This document shows, piece by piece, positions 23,999-34,094 of a DNA stretch of 64,000 bases (positions are counted from its first letter, which is position 1; each line of letters begins with the position of its first letter). Origin of the DNA: Paraconiothyrium sp. Pb-2020 (Eukaryota > Ascomycota > Dothideomycetes > Pleosporales > Didymosphaeriaceae); NCBI GenBank assembly GCA_022419385.1, contig JAJUBI010000007.1, forward strand, positions 157,768-221,767, in the 5' to 3' direction. The notes under the pieces are model-generated. The model had not been told where the DNA came from and did not search any database. It saw only the letters and a program-made list of their open reading frames with translations. Position numbers and translations under genes: made by a program.

Positions 23999-25645
23999 TC
24001 ACCACTCCACGAGCCTCTCCACCCACCTCAACCCCTCCTTCCTTCTCTGCACACACTGTACCAGCATCCTCCTCTCGGGAGGCCGATGAGCCTTTCCTGT
24101 CAGCGTAGCCCTAGCATACTCCGGTATCCCCCCATCCACCATCTCCTCCTCCTCTATATCGATAATACATTTACATATCGCGATGATAAGCAGCGGCTCC
24201 CACCACCCCTCAACATGCCACTGCTTCAGAATTTCGATACCCTGGTACCTCAGCACGCGATCGCGGCATTTGAGCAAAAGCGTGAATAAGGGCACGATGA
24301 TGCCGAGGTCGAGCACGAACAGCCCCGAGAAGTAGGATATCGGGGAGCCTGCGTTGCGGATCTTGACGATGTCATGCGAGAGGCGGATGATAGAAGTGAA
24401 GTCTGCGTGGTGGTCGTCGTACCCCATTTCCGAGACGTACACGATACCGGCGAGCGTGACTTTTGCGTTGAGCGCTTGGATCTGGAGCATGGTCGCGGTG
24501 ACGTACTCGCGCAGGGTGCTCTTTGCGCTGCGGCGCGTGCGTTGGAACACGGGCTCGAAGGCGAGGATCCAGCGGCACATTTCGGCGTAGTATTTGGCTT
24601 GCTCTGCTTCGACTTCGGGATCGAGCTTGAAGGAAGCAGTGTGGATGTTTGTGCCGACGGTCGTGGTTACGCTGCCGGGAAGAGCTGTCTTGAAGGGCCG
24701 GATGAGGGAGGCGGGATCGGTGTGCGGCCAGGTGGTGGGGATGAAGTGGCAGCAGCGTTGCATGATGACGTGCCAGTAGCGTTTTGCTTCGTCCAGGTTA
24801 GCGAAGACGAGGGGCATGGACGCTGCGATGGAGGCATCTTCTTTGAGGAGCTTCTCGTGCGTCTCAAGAGTACGCCCGTCGTTGATAGTCGAGATGGTAA
24901 TATCTAGGTTGCGGAACGCGTCTGCGATATCGTCTTCCACCTTTGAAGGACGGTCTGTTTGTGGTAATTGGTAGTAGATGCGCAGACCGTGTTGGGCATG
25001 CAATACAGCTTTGTAGCGATCGCCGCTGTGGGATTCGAAGCATACAATGAGCAAGCACGCGATGAGCGCATCACGCGGTCCAGACCCAGTGTCAATAGCA
25101 TGCTGTATCTTTTTCAACGCTCTACCATACGTCTTATATGCAAACTGTCGCTGTAACTTCGCTAGTTCCTCTGAGTTCTTCGAGTCCGGGCCGGCCAAGG
25201 CCGAAGTACGAAGCGACTTGTGAAGCGCGCCGATCGCGACAACGGCATCTCGGATGAATGCTTCATGGTGGCATCCCTGCAGCATGAGACGATTCCATAC
25301 GGACCAATCCCATGCGCTCTGGAATCCGGATGTGGTCTCTTGGTGGAAGTACTTTAAGTACTGGTTCTCCACATCAGTCTCGCCTGGCAGGGTAGCAGTG
25401 GGCCGGAAGGTGGTCAAGCTCAATGTGTCGTCTTTTTTCGGAAGCAGGACCCGCTCAACCTTACGCCCGTTGATCGTTGCTCCGGCCGTAGTGACCTTGA
25501 ATGTCGTGGTATAGTCACAGTGGAGCTTAGCTTTGGTGCAGCGCATGCACTGTGGATGCAGCTCATCGCATTTGATCCTTCTCTGCCTGCATGTAATGCA
25601 TCCTTTCTTCGACCTTTGGTGACTTGCCCTCTTGCCAAATGACAT
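23999..25645 (-). CDS. Zn2Cys6 transcription factor
   Basis: A single-exon protein of 548 residues. The binuclear zinc cluster lies at residues 16-43 (CITCRQRRIKC, then C-x2-C, closing with CTKAKLHC), followed by a basic linker. The rest resembles the fungal-specific regulatory domain of DUF3468 type, with FHQETTSGFQSAWDWSVWN, RDAVVAIGALH and SGLFVLDLGIIVPLFTLL. Such factors bind CGG-containing sites in nuclear promoters. The gene is divergent from the P450 gene at 26034 with 388 bp between the two ATGs. Control of that neighbour is a reasonable but untested inference. The intergenic region holds a CCAAT box near 25789. Confidence 0.93.
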   Translation of the reverse strand: MSFGKRASHQRSKKGCITCRQRRIKCDELHPQCMRCTKAKLHCDYTTTFKVTTAGATINGRKVERVLLPKKDDTLSLTTFRPTATLPGETDVENQYLKYFHQETTSGFQSAWDWSVWNRLMLQGCHHEAFIRDAVVAIGALHKSLRTSALAGPDSKNSEELAKLQRQFAYKTYGRALKKIQHAIDTGSGPRDALIACLLIVCFESHSGDRYKAVLHAQHGLRIYYQLPQTDRPSKVEDDIADAFRNLDITISTINDGRTLETHEKLLKEDASIAASMPLVFANLDEAKRYWHVIMQRCCHFIPTTWPHTDPASLIRPFKTALPGSVTTTVGTNIHTASFKLDPEVEAEQAKYYAEMCRWILAFEPVFQRTRRSAKSTLREYVTATMLQIQALNAKVTLAGIVYVSEMGYDDHHADFTSIIRLSHDIVKIRNAGSPISYFSGLFVLDLGIIVPLFTLLLKCRDRVLRYQGIEILKQWHVEGWWEPLLIIAICKCIIDIEEEEMVDGGIPEYARATLTGKAHRPPERRMLVQCVQRRKEGLRWVERLVEW

Positions 25646-26033
25646 TGTTGATAGAGGCGTGCAAGGTGGAGACGGGCACGACGGGATGGCGTTCGCTTAC
25701 GACAATGTCGGCGGTGGTTGTGTAACACGTAAGATGTCGCCAGGCCAGCGAATGGGATCAACGGACGACCTACGCTCGTTAAAGCCATCCAATCAGCTTC
25801 CACATGCGACTCGACTGTCATGTGACTTCTGCATGCCACGGGGGTTGGCATGGCCCGGAAGGCATTGCAGGGTCTAGTTTAGCTTTGAGTAGGAAAAGGT
25901 TCTAAGATTTGCGTTAGATGTCGTATTGGACTCTGGCAAGACTCAGCTGCCTGTACCATGAAGAGCCAATTACTCTTGCACATAAATCGCAGGCGATTGA
26001 CGCCCTGCCGTAGAGAAGGGGCACAGCTTCAGC
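25646..26033. promoter_or_regulatory. Divergent promoter between Zn2Cys6 regulator and P450
   Basis: A 388-bp segment between two start codons on opposite strands. It contains a CCAAT motif near 25789, an E-box-like CATGTG near 25819 and scattered CGG triplets, but no clear paired CGG element. Shared regulation is inferred from geometry only. Confidence 0.5.
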
Positions 26034-27672
26034 ATGCATCTGATACTCTCCTTACTGGGCGCCTTCCTCGCCTACAGCATCTACCTGGCGTTCTACCGTC
26101 TATATGTTCGCCCATAGCGCACTTCCCCGGTCCAAAGCTAGCCGCCGCAACAACTGTACGAATTCTACTACGATATTATCCTCGGCGGAAAATACATATG
26201 GAAGGTGAAAGAATGGCACGAGAAATACGGACCTGTTATCCGCATCAACCCGGGCGGTCTCCACGTTGCGGACCCAACCTTCTGGGACGTTATGTACACG
26301 CATAGCACGGACCGAAATCGAAGAGACAAATGGGTATGGGAGACATGGGGCATTGCGATCCCTACTTCGATGCTAGGCACTGCACCGCATGCGTTGCACA
26401 AGATTCGAAGAACCTCGATCAACCCGTTCTTCTCGAAGCAGAACGTACGAAAACTGGAGCTGGGCATTGATGAACGGGTGCAGGCTTTGGTGAGGAAATT
26501 GAAGGAGAAAGGTGACGGAGGGGAGGTCGTACAGATGGAGTATGCTTACTCTGCTTTCGCGAATGGTCAGTATTCGCGAAATATTGTGAGGGGCCTACGT
26601 TGATAGTGGACAGACGTCGTGATGCAGTATTGCTTTGGGCAGTCTGATCACCACATTGAAGCGCCAGAGTTTGACCCTTCGTTCCACAAGACATCGTTCG
26701 GCGCCGCTAAGGCAATCGCGCTGATGAAGCATCTGCCGTGGTTCTTGTTGATCATGTGGGCCCTCCCAGAGTCCGTGGCTATGAAGATGGGCGACGAGGT
26801 TTCTGCGAATATCAAGTTGAAAAGGGTATGCTCTGATAGCAAGTACTCTTGCTTAGAGTATGTTATGCTAATGTAGGCTCGAATAGGAACGCATGGGACA
26901 GATCGACGAGGTCCGAAAAGCCGATTTTGAGAAGGAGGATGAAGAGAACAAGACTGTCTTCCATACCTTGTTGCAAAGCAACTTGCCTGCGAAGGAAAAG
27001 GAAACGACACGACTAGCCGAAGAGGCCGTCCTTCTAGTCGGAGCGGGAACACATACCACCTCGTTCATTCTCGCGGTCATCACCTTCCACCTCCTCGCCA
27101 ACCCTTCCTTGCTAAGGAAGCTTCGTGAGGAGCTCCGCACAGTACTTCCAGAAGTGAACAGCCACACGCCGTTGATGCAGCTGGAGAAGCTTCCGTTTCT
27201 GACGGCGGTGTTGAAAGAGGGTTTGAGAGTAGGTCATGGTGCTGTAGTGAGGAGTTCTCGCATTGCAGTGGACACATCACTGGATTGCGGGAAATGGACA
27301 ATACCAGCGGGCACACCAGTAGCCATGACCATACCACTAACGCACTGGAACGAATCAATTTTCCCAGATCCGCATACATTCGAGCCCCATCGTTGGTTAG
27401 GGGATAACTCAGCTTATCTTGACAAGTACCTTGTCGCGTTTTCAAAAGGGTCAAGAGGGTGTGTAGGCATCAACCTGGCGTGGGCAGAGCTGTACATGTG
27501 CGCTGCGGGAGTATTCCGGCGTTTCGGCTCCAAAGACGTGCGAGAGCCCGGGGATCTGGGTTGCATGGAGTTGTACGAGACGGATGTGAGCGATGTTGAG
27601 ATGGTGAGCGATCGCTTCTTCCCCGTAGCAAGGGAGGGTTCAAGGGGAATACGCGTGCGAATATCGAGTTGA
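26034..27672 (+). pseudogene. Cytochrome P450, N-terminus broken by two frame shifts
   Basis: Three segments, 26034-26565, 26614-26825 and 26887-27672, join with correct phases. All P450 landmarks are present: the I-helix AGTHTTSF, the ExxR (KEGLR), PHRW, and the heme loop FSKGSRGCVG with the Cys thiolate. The N-terminus has a membrane anchor (MHLILSLLGAFLAYSIYLAF), but the frame stops after LYVRP. The conserved proline hinge IAHFPGPKLAAAT lies in a second frame, and YEFYYDIILGGKYIW in a third. A missing base near 26111-26113 (CCC run) and a surplus base near 26152-26156 explain this. The total (1530 nt) is then exactly 510 codons. It is a microsomal monooxygenase of specialised-metabolism type. 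Broken gene or sequence error cannot be separated here. Confidence 0.85.
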
Positions 27673-28422
27673 TCCCTCAGAAGACTCATAGCTTCCGATG
27701 TTTGCACAAGAACAAGCACATGAAACAGATTAAGGAGTTCGCAGCAATCAGAAACCTCTAGCAAGACTCTGTGTACCGTGACAGGACTCGGAGCCATTTG
27801 AAGAGCCGAAACATACGAAGTAGAGTCTTTCCTGTGCATTCTCCGTTTATCTTGAAAACGGGATGGTAGGGTGACGATCTATCGCGCTCTATATTCTGCT
27901 ATAGAAATAGTCATAAAATTCCCTGTTCGCCAAATTAGTCCAAAAGTTTGATCGCGGATGGTGTTGCTAACATTTCAAAGGAGGACTGACGTCACACAGG
28001 GTTGAGACTAGCGCGCCGGCAAAGCTTGGGACCGAAACCACAAACCACCGCAAGCGGGGCCGACGCGTCTCACATGGTTCCCTTAACACATCTCATGCTC
28101 GGAACAGCCGCAGTCAGCAGTAGTCTAGGACATCAAAATGGCCAGCCAGCCTCGCCCTCAGCTAACAATGAACAAGCTAAGGACGCCTCAACCATATCAC
28201 TGCAGGCCTACGCCGCTTTTGATTCTTTCCCTAGCTAACAAAGAACGCGTGCAATTCACTACTTTAGCCTCAGGTTCCACCTCCTCTTCAGCGCTGATAT
28301 AGTACGACAGTCCGCTAGGCAATTGGGTTCGTCTGCACCTCTCAAGTCCTAAAATTGACCATCACCACGACCTCAAGCTTCTCGCCGTGCCGACACCTGC
28401 CTCCCGGCGCATCTAAGGCGCC
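27673..28422. other. Intergenic between two plus-strand genes
   Basis: The downstream flank of the P450 gene and the promoter of the DUF7053 gene. Short motif-free ORFs only. Confidence 0.5.
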
Positions 28423-29085
28423 ATGCCGCTCGCAAAACACAGTTACCACACCGGTGCACCAATACCGCCACATATCGCCCCTTCCGACATTCTCGCCGCC
28501 CTGCATGACCACAACACCTGCCTCTCGCTACAAGCCCTTACCTCGGGCCACGAACTCCTCCCCTCAACCGAACCCGCCGTTTTGAAGGATACGTTCTGGT
28601 ACCCGACCGACAAGTACCCACCGTCTACATACCGCGTCACCGAGATCATCAAATACCTCCCGTGGTTCTCGTGGGCGAAGTACTCGCTCGTCTTCCCGTC
28701 TGTGTTCCAGAGTACACCACAGGGATTGAAAACGCGCGCGGATACGGGTGGGGTGGTGCTACGAGCGGAATTTCGCGTGCTGGAAAGCAGTAATATTGAG
28801 GGCGTCATCGAGCGGGAGGGCGAGGGGCTGGATGGTGCAGGGTGGGTGCTGGTCGAGGATGTGGAGGTCGTGTGTGCATGGTGGATGATGCCGATCGTGA
28901 GGGCGAAGATGGAAGAGGCGCATAGGGATATCTGTCGGAAGGTCGTGGAGACGGTCGTTCGGGTGAAAGAGGGAAAGGAACGCGAGGCTGCTAATAGAGA
29001 GGCGGCGAAGGGAAATCAGGGGGAGGTGGCACCGTTGGACAACTCCTCTGTGCATGTAGACGGAGGCACGGATCCGCCGGCATAA
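28423..29085 (+). CDS. DUF7053 family protein
   Basis: An intronless protein of 220 residues. Features of this fungal family are visible: an N-terminal IPPHIAPSDILAALHDHN, then TDKYPPSTYRVTEIIKYL, GLKTRADTGGVVLRAEFRV, and a final helix after WVLVEDVEVVCAWWMMP (KMEEAHRDICRKVVETV). The fold is likely START/SRPBCC-like, a lipid- or ligand-binding cup, but that is inference from pattern. The last 40 residues are charged and disordered. No signal peptide is seen. The gene is convergent with the phosphatase gene that ends at 29329. Confidence 0.8.
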   Translation: MPLAKHSYHTGAPIPPHIAPSDILAALHDHNTCLSLQALTSGHELLPSTEPAVLKDTFWYPTDKYPPSTYRVTEIIKYLPWFSWAKYSLVFPSVFQSTPQGLKTRADTGGVVLRAEFRVLESSNIEGVIEREGEGLDGAGWVLVEDVEVVCAWWMMPIVRAKMEEAHRDICRKVVETVVRVKEGKEREAANREAAKGNQGEVAPLDNSSVHVDGGTDPPA

Positions 29086-29328
29086 GAACATGAGCCGGAG
29101 AAACAACGTACGGGTGAGTTTGCGAGAGCTCGATGCAAACATGTGGATGTGGGTTCGTCCTAAAAGTATGGCACATGAGTGTTGCTAATTGATTAGACAT
29201 AATGAATAGAATTTCCACAACTCACGTGAGCACTCAGCAACAGCTACGATGGTGCCTTCGCGTCGACTTCTTCTTCCAACGCAGCTTCTCGGTCTGCGTT
29301 CCGAGCTTCCCTGAACCGGTCGATGGTT

Positions 29329-30281
29329 TCATTTTGAAAGCCCGTCTCTATCGGCCTCTTCCTCTGTGAACACCTCTCGTAAACGTCCAATTTCTTCTCC
29401 AGTAAGACCTACCTCATCCCTGAAGTAACCCTCGGGGCCATTCCACCTCCCCTTCACCTCGGCTACAAGCGCTTCCATGCTCTCTTTGCGCGCTCCCACC
29501 ATGCGCTCACACTTCCTCCTCGCTTCCTGCAGACCGTACTCTTCGAACGCGCCTTTCTTGAGCAATCGTTCCACGTTGATATGCCGGGTCGGCGCAAGGC
29601 CCGCGTCGGAAAGCGTGTACTCGTGCGCGACAACGTCAGGCGGTACACCAAGCAGTAGTAAGAGAAGCGATATAAAGACGCCCGTGCGATTGTTGCCGGT
29701 CGTACAATGCATGAACACTGCGGGGCGCGGTGCATCTCCGCTCGCAGAGGTGAGCACATGTTGAAGCACCGTTCGGAACATGGGCGCGCCAGCAGTGAGG
29801 ATCTCGATGAACGCCGTCACGATACCCTAGTCATTCGTTTAGCCCGTGTTGGCATGTAGCAAGGGGAGGCTCACATCAGTCCCCTCCCCAGCATACAACT
29901 CATATCTCTTCTTCGCCGCCTCCTCTGTATACTGCTCTTCCGCGAACACGGGCGTCCATCTCCGCTCAATTCCAGGTATTTCTCTGTATCCACCCGTCTT
30001 CTCGATTTGTTGCTTGCTGCGCAGTTCGAAGTCGGTTTTGATCCCCAGATCTCGTAGTTTCTCTTCTCCTTCCGGAGTGATTCTGTTGGAGTCTGAGCCG
30101 CGGAAGAGGATACCTTTGCGGACACGGTTGGTCAGGGTGTGCGACGGGGCGGAGATGGGCAGCCGCCGATGTCGCGAAAGTTGGAGAGCCCGGAGATGAT
30201 GTGGAAGGGTGCGAATTCCGGGTGCGGTGCATGAGAAGGAGCTTGGGAAGGGGAGACCTCGACGGGCTTAGCAGAGAGCAT
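29329..30281 (-). pseudogene. Tyrosine phosphatase (Y_phosphatase3 type), one-base frame disruption
   Basis: Exons 30281-29875 and 29826-29329. The P-loop HCTTGNNRTG (C-x5-R) is intact, preceded by TAFIEILTAGAPMF. The N-terminal segment FHIISGLSNFRDIGGCP is the family's hallmark start, then the frame changes. The next conserved piece, LTNRVRKGILFRGSDSNRI, is in another frame. A single missing base in the GGG run at 30157-30159 (CCC on the coding strand) restores a 301-residue protein. Such phosphatases act on phosphotyrosine, phosphoserine/threonine or phosphoinositides in the cytosol. The catalytic domain looks otherwise intact, which favours either a very recent lesion or an assembly error. 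Confidence 0.8.
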
Positions 30282-30680
30282 TGCCGCAGTTGACTCAGCG
30301 AAGAGGCATCGTTTAGCATGTGCATCGGGTGTGACGTGAAGAGTTACGCGAAGCTACCGCATGGTGATAAGCTAGGGAAAAGTTAGGCCACCAAGAGAAC
30401 ACGAGGGGTTCACGTATGCATGAGGAGGTGGGAACCCTAAACGCGGGGTGAAGACTCCACGTTCTGTACAACATGCCCCCTGCTAGCGCCATGCAACGTG
30501 CCAGGTAATATCCCCGCGATATCTACTAACCTTGACGGCACATCGTGCGAGCGTCCTGGCTGAGCTTATTGTTGCACTGATCGTATCCAACACCCACCTC
30601 CAGACATGGTGACACTCACATGCGGTTTCTGTCTTCTCACTGTCTCACTTAATCCATGGCTTGACTCACTGTACCTAGAA
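30282..30680. other. Intergenic between phosphatase gene and repeat array
   Basis: The upstream flank of the phosphatase gene. Nothing recognisable before the degenerate repeats that begin near 30680. Confidence 0.45.
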
Positions 30681-31040
30681 AACGTGGTCAAGAGCCAACG
30701 GCCTAGCTCAAGATACAATATCTCCTTAGTCAGAGCGTTGGGTGGGTGGGCTCATCACAATAAGAAACGTGGCCAACAGTCAACACCCAATAGCCAGATC
30801 GACGACACGATGTCTCCTTGGTCGGAGCGAAGGAGGTGTGGTCTCGCTACACCCAGCAAGATCTGTCAACAGTCAATAGTCAATAGCCTAACTCGAGACA
30901 CAAGATCCCCGTAGTCAGAGCGTCGGGCGCGTGGACTCACTACACTAAGAAAACATGGTCAATAGCCCAACAGCCCTACAGCCCTACAACGCGAATCAAT
31001 ACACAATGTTCCCGTGGTCAAAGCGTTGGATGTGAGTCTA
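30680..31040. repeat. Degenerate minisatellite, array A (about 4 units of 92-103 bp)
   Basis: The repeated core is GTCAGAGCGTTGGGTG followed by a GGGCTCAC-like end. It occurs at about 30729, 30821 (GTCGGAGCG), 30914 and 31017 (GTCAAAGCG). Between cores, an AAGAAA(A)C(A)TGG stretch and CAATAGCC-like words recur. The array lies directly upstream of the unrecognised gene that starts at 31220. The same core occurs in array B upstream of its paralogue. Confidence 0.8.
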
Positions 31041-31096
31041 CTTGAACAGGACTTCGAGAAACAGTCATCTACCAATATTAACTCATAATTTTAGTA

Positions 31097-31219
31097 GTAT
31101 AAGTTTGCTCGTTTGTCCGCTCTAAGGGCTAGAAACACACTTCTTTGAAAACAATACCTGCTCAAGCTCTACAGCCTCTTTTCATAGAACGATACATAGA
31201 CACTACTCGCAGCAGCACC
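31097..31219 (+). promoter_or_regulatory. Conserved leader of paralogue A
   Basis: This segment begins GTATAAGTTTGCTC and contains GCTCTAAGGGCT and TCAAGCTCTACAG. It can be aligned by eye with 32890-33017 upstream of paralogue B, with mostly substitutions. It probably holds the promoter end and 5' UTR. GTATAAG may act as a TATA-like element. Confidence 0.6.
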
Positions 31220-32199
31220 ATGACCTCCCCCGGATCTTCTGGGATTCCACCGCCCATGGCTTACGGGTGGAATGATGAAGCCACGATGCACACGTCAGAC
31301 CAACCGATGGATGATCAACAGGTCGAAGTACGACGCTCTTTCATCTCAATATTCCAAGCCGCTAACCGAAGCCAACCAGGACGAAGTTGTAGATGAAGAT
31401 AAAGATGCGGAAGGGGTAACGGATGATGATGAAGATTTTGATTATCAAGCAGCCTATGACCGTCAAACTGCGATGGAACGTGTTGCGAAAGCGGCTGGTC
31501 CACTACAACAGGGAGAGTCAAGTGTTCAGTTGGGGAAGCGTCCCAGGTAATTCCCTCGGCTCTTACCCTCCACCTTCGGGTCCTTCCTGCTAGATCTGAC
31601 AGACCATCAGGAAAAGTACGAGCCCCGACGAAGAAGTTGAAGTGCACATTGGCGGTAACAGATACAAGACGCAACGCCAGTGGTATTCTGTGCCGAATGC
31701 GATAGTACCCCCAGCTCTCAACGTGAAATACGAAGAGGAAGAGGTGCGCAATGCAGACTGGGTTTGCAAATACTGCATTACAACTTCTAGGAGCATTACA
31801 ATCAACGACGGCCACGACAGCAAGTTAGGAAAAACAAGCAGGGACCGACCACTTGCGATATGCAGTGATGCCAAATGCACACTTATCGTCGACGTCTTCG
31901 CAAGAACACCTCATAACTATGAAATAGGCGGCGACTTAGGAAGGAGTTCAATTCAATCTATACCAATGGCTAAAGAGGGAGAGATGATAATGGGTTGGCT
32001 ATGTGGTTGTTCGGTAGAGGCACGTAAGCCAATCATGAATTTCCCGGACTGGGAAGAGTGTTCTCGCTCCTGGTTTGATTGTAAAAACAAGCGACAAGAC
32101 TCCGGGAGCTACCCCATCCTTGCCCCAGAAAAGGGTCTTAAAGCTATTATCAGGGATCGCAAGAAGCCACGAAAGGACAAGGGGCCTCCAGCAAAATGA
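31220..32199 (+). CDS. Unrecognised Cys-pair protein, paralogue A
   Basis: Exons 31220-31327, 31380-31546 and 31611-32199 encode 287 residues. The N-terminal third is acidic and disordered (VTDDDEDFDYQAAYD). The C-terminal 190 residues carry four Cys pairs: CKYC, CSDAKC, CGC and C-x6-C (CSRSWFDC), then SYPILAPEKGLKAII and a basic tail (KKPRKDKGPPAK). Paralogue B has the same order of pairs. Such spacing could bind two zinc ions, but I recognise no known domain. No signal peptide is present, and the basic tail could be a nuclear signal. The donor of intron 1 (GTACGA at 31328) is inferred. Intron 2 has good ends. Low similarity with B despite similar leaders suggests fast protein evolution. Confidence 0.75.
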
Positions 32200-32619
32200 T
32201 CTAAGCTCATTTTGGTTTTGTTGCTGAGGTTGAGTGCCCCGGAATGGGCGGTGATTTCTTTATCTCTTCTCTTTACAGCGTTCCCTCACTCTCTTGTATC
32301 TTTTAAATGGTCAGTGTAGGATCTGATCTCCAGATTGTGATTATTACGATCGCTTCAACACGATCATGTATTCTATTGCTTATTTGCTTTTGGTTTATTA
32401 CAGAGCCTGTATGTTAAGCCTCTTAACGAAATCTATACTCATTAGAAAATCGCCATCCTATGTATGCCCATCTAGCTTAAGCTGTTGACCTAAAACATTT
32501 TGCGCATAGTGCGATCGAAAGAAGGCCTGTTTATATTCGATGTTTATGATGAGACAGCGAGGTGAGTTAAGCGCTCTGATCCGTACCCAGACATTGAAAA
32601 CTAGGTCTAGTCTTGCCAC
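32200..32619. other. Spacer between paralogue A and array B
   Basis: The 3' flank of paralogue A. T-rich, without ORFs or recognised motifs. Confidence 0.45.
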
Positions 32620-32889
32620 TTTGTCCCTCTAGGTCGCCGTCACCTGGTAACTGTGGTCAGAGCGTTGGGGGTGATTTCACCTAGTCACAATGCCGCAAAG
32701 AGTCATAACTCATGACTACCACTCACCTGGTAACTGTGGTCAGAGCGCTGGGTGCGGGTTCACTCGGTCACAATTCCGTAGAGTCATAACTGATGACTAC
32801 CAGTCACCTGGTAATTTTGGTCGGGGCGTTGGGTGTGAGTTCACTTGGGCATCACTCCGCAAAAGAGTCATAACTCATAACCAAACAGA
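32620..32889. repeat. Minisatellite, array B (3 units of about 82 bp)
   Basis: Units share CACCTGGTAA, a core GTCAGAGCG(T/C)TGGG, a TTCAC end, then AGTCATAACT and GACTACC. Cores are at about 32656, 32739 and 32820 (GTCGGGGCG). The core matches array A, but the spacer sequence between cores differs. The array is directly upstream of paralogue B. Confidence 0.85.
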
Positions 32890-33017
32890 GTATAAGTTAG
32901 CTCACTTCTTCGCTCTAAGGGCTGGAAACATACATCTTTACAAAGCAGTACTCGGTCAAGCTCTACAGTCCACTTCGATAGAACAATACTTCAACACTCA
33001 GTATCTGCAACGGCGCC
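32890..33017 (+). promoter_or_regulatory. Conserved leader of paralogue B
   Basis: It begins GTATAAGTTAGCTC and carries GCTCTAAGGGCT and TCAAGCTCTACAG in the same order and spacing as the leader of paralogue A. It lies about 1.79 kb from it. This fixes the duplication unit as array plus leader plus gene. Confidence 0.6.
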
Positions 33018-34094
33018 ATGTCCTCACGCAGAACTCTTACTGGAAAAACACCTCCGAGCGCGATTCCGCAGCGACTGCTCGATTCTAAGCCTTCATCCTC
33101 GTCGACAGATCCTGAATCACCCACTAGTAGCCCTAGCTCCGCCAACGCTCGAACAACACGTCAAGAACCGCCGCAAGATTCATTCGACCAGGTGCATGAT
33201 CTAGCCCAAGAACTTGGAGGTATATGGTTAGGGGACTCGGACATCAACTATCCCAAATCCGATATCAGTTCGGAGGAACAAGGCGAGTCAGAAGCGGAGG
33301 GGGGTGCTGGCTCGGCGCAACAGGGAAAGACAAGTGTTGGGTCAGGGAAGCTTTCCAGGGAAGTCGATTGTCCCCTTGTCCCAGCTTCCACTTTCTTGTC
33401 CTGGATCTGATAGACCAGCAGACCGAATCTGGGTTCCGAGGAAGAAGACAGCAAATCAAATGTGCGTGTCTCAACCACAGACGAAACAGAACCTACAAGC
33501 ATAGTGATTGGCGGTAAGGACTTCAAGACATTATACTGCTGGAGTTCAAAATACTGGGTCGATGAATGCCCTATGATTCGCAATGTGCGTTTTGAAGAAG
33601 GAGAGTTGGACAACGTGAAACGGATCTGCAGGGAGTGTCTGCAAACATACCATGTTTTTACGATCAATCACCGTCAGCACCATTGGGAGTCATGGGGTGA
33701 TAGTACACCAGATCTCGATAAGGAATGCAGCAATTCTGAATGCCGCAAAATTACGGAAGAGACACGGAGGCGAGAGACACGGAGGCTTGCTCGTGAGCCT
33801 GCAAAACCGGAGGATGGAGCCCACGCATTGGGGAAAGTTCAATCATACCCAATCGCTGAACAGGGGCAGATTGTCATGTGTTGGATATGTAAGTGCTCCT
33901 GGGCAGCGCATTTCCCGGATGACGACATGTGTGTGGCAAAGAATTGCGGTAGGAAGAGGGAAGCTCTTGGCAATTATGCTATCCTTGCACCACGTCAGGG
34001 CTCTGATGCTATCATCGAGTTAGTGTCTGATGAAGTGCTAGCCGCATATGAGGAGAGTTGTCGAGTCCGAGGTATAGGGAAGAAAACTTCGTAG
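33018..34094 (+). CDS. Unrecognised Cys-pair protein, paralogue B (splice donor altered)
   Basis: By comparison with paralogue A, exon 1 is 33018-33358 and exon 2 is 33422-34094, giving 337 residues in phase. The expected donor at 33359 reads GGAAGT instead of GTAAGT, so normal GT-AG splicing should fail. Read-through would end at a stop near 33410, giving 130 residues without the Cys domain. Exon 2 keeps the family pattern: CREC, CSNSEC, CKC and C-x4-C (CVAKNC), then NYAILAPRQGSDAII. The N-terminus is Ser/Pro/Thr-rich, unlike A. The gene could be a recent null allele, use a rare site, or contain a base error. The Cys exon itself is intact. Confidence 0.65.

Noticed and set aside
24374..24907. 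177-codon plus-strand ORF inside the Zn2Cys6 gene
   Set aside because: Antisense shadow of a well-supported coding exon; no motif of its own.
26101..26137. A 36-nt GT-AG segment (GTTCGC...GCTAG) that would restore the P450 frame
   Set aside because: It is shorter than typical fungal introns, and splicing would delete the conserved proline hinge FPGPKLAA. Two one-base shifts explain the data better.
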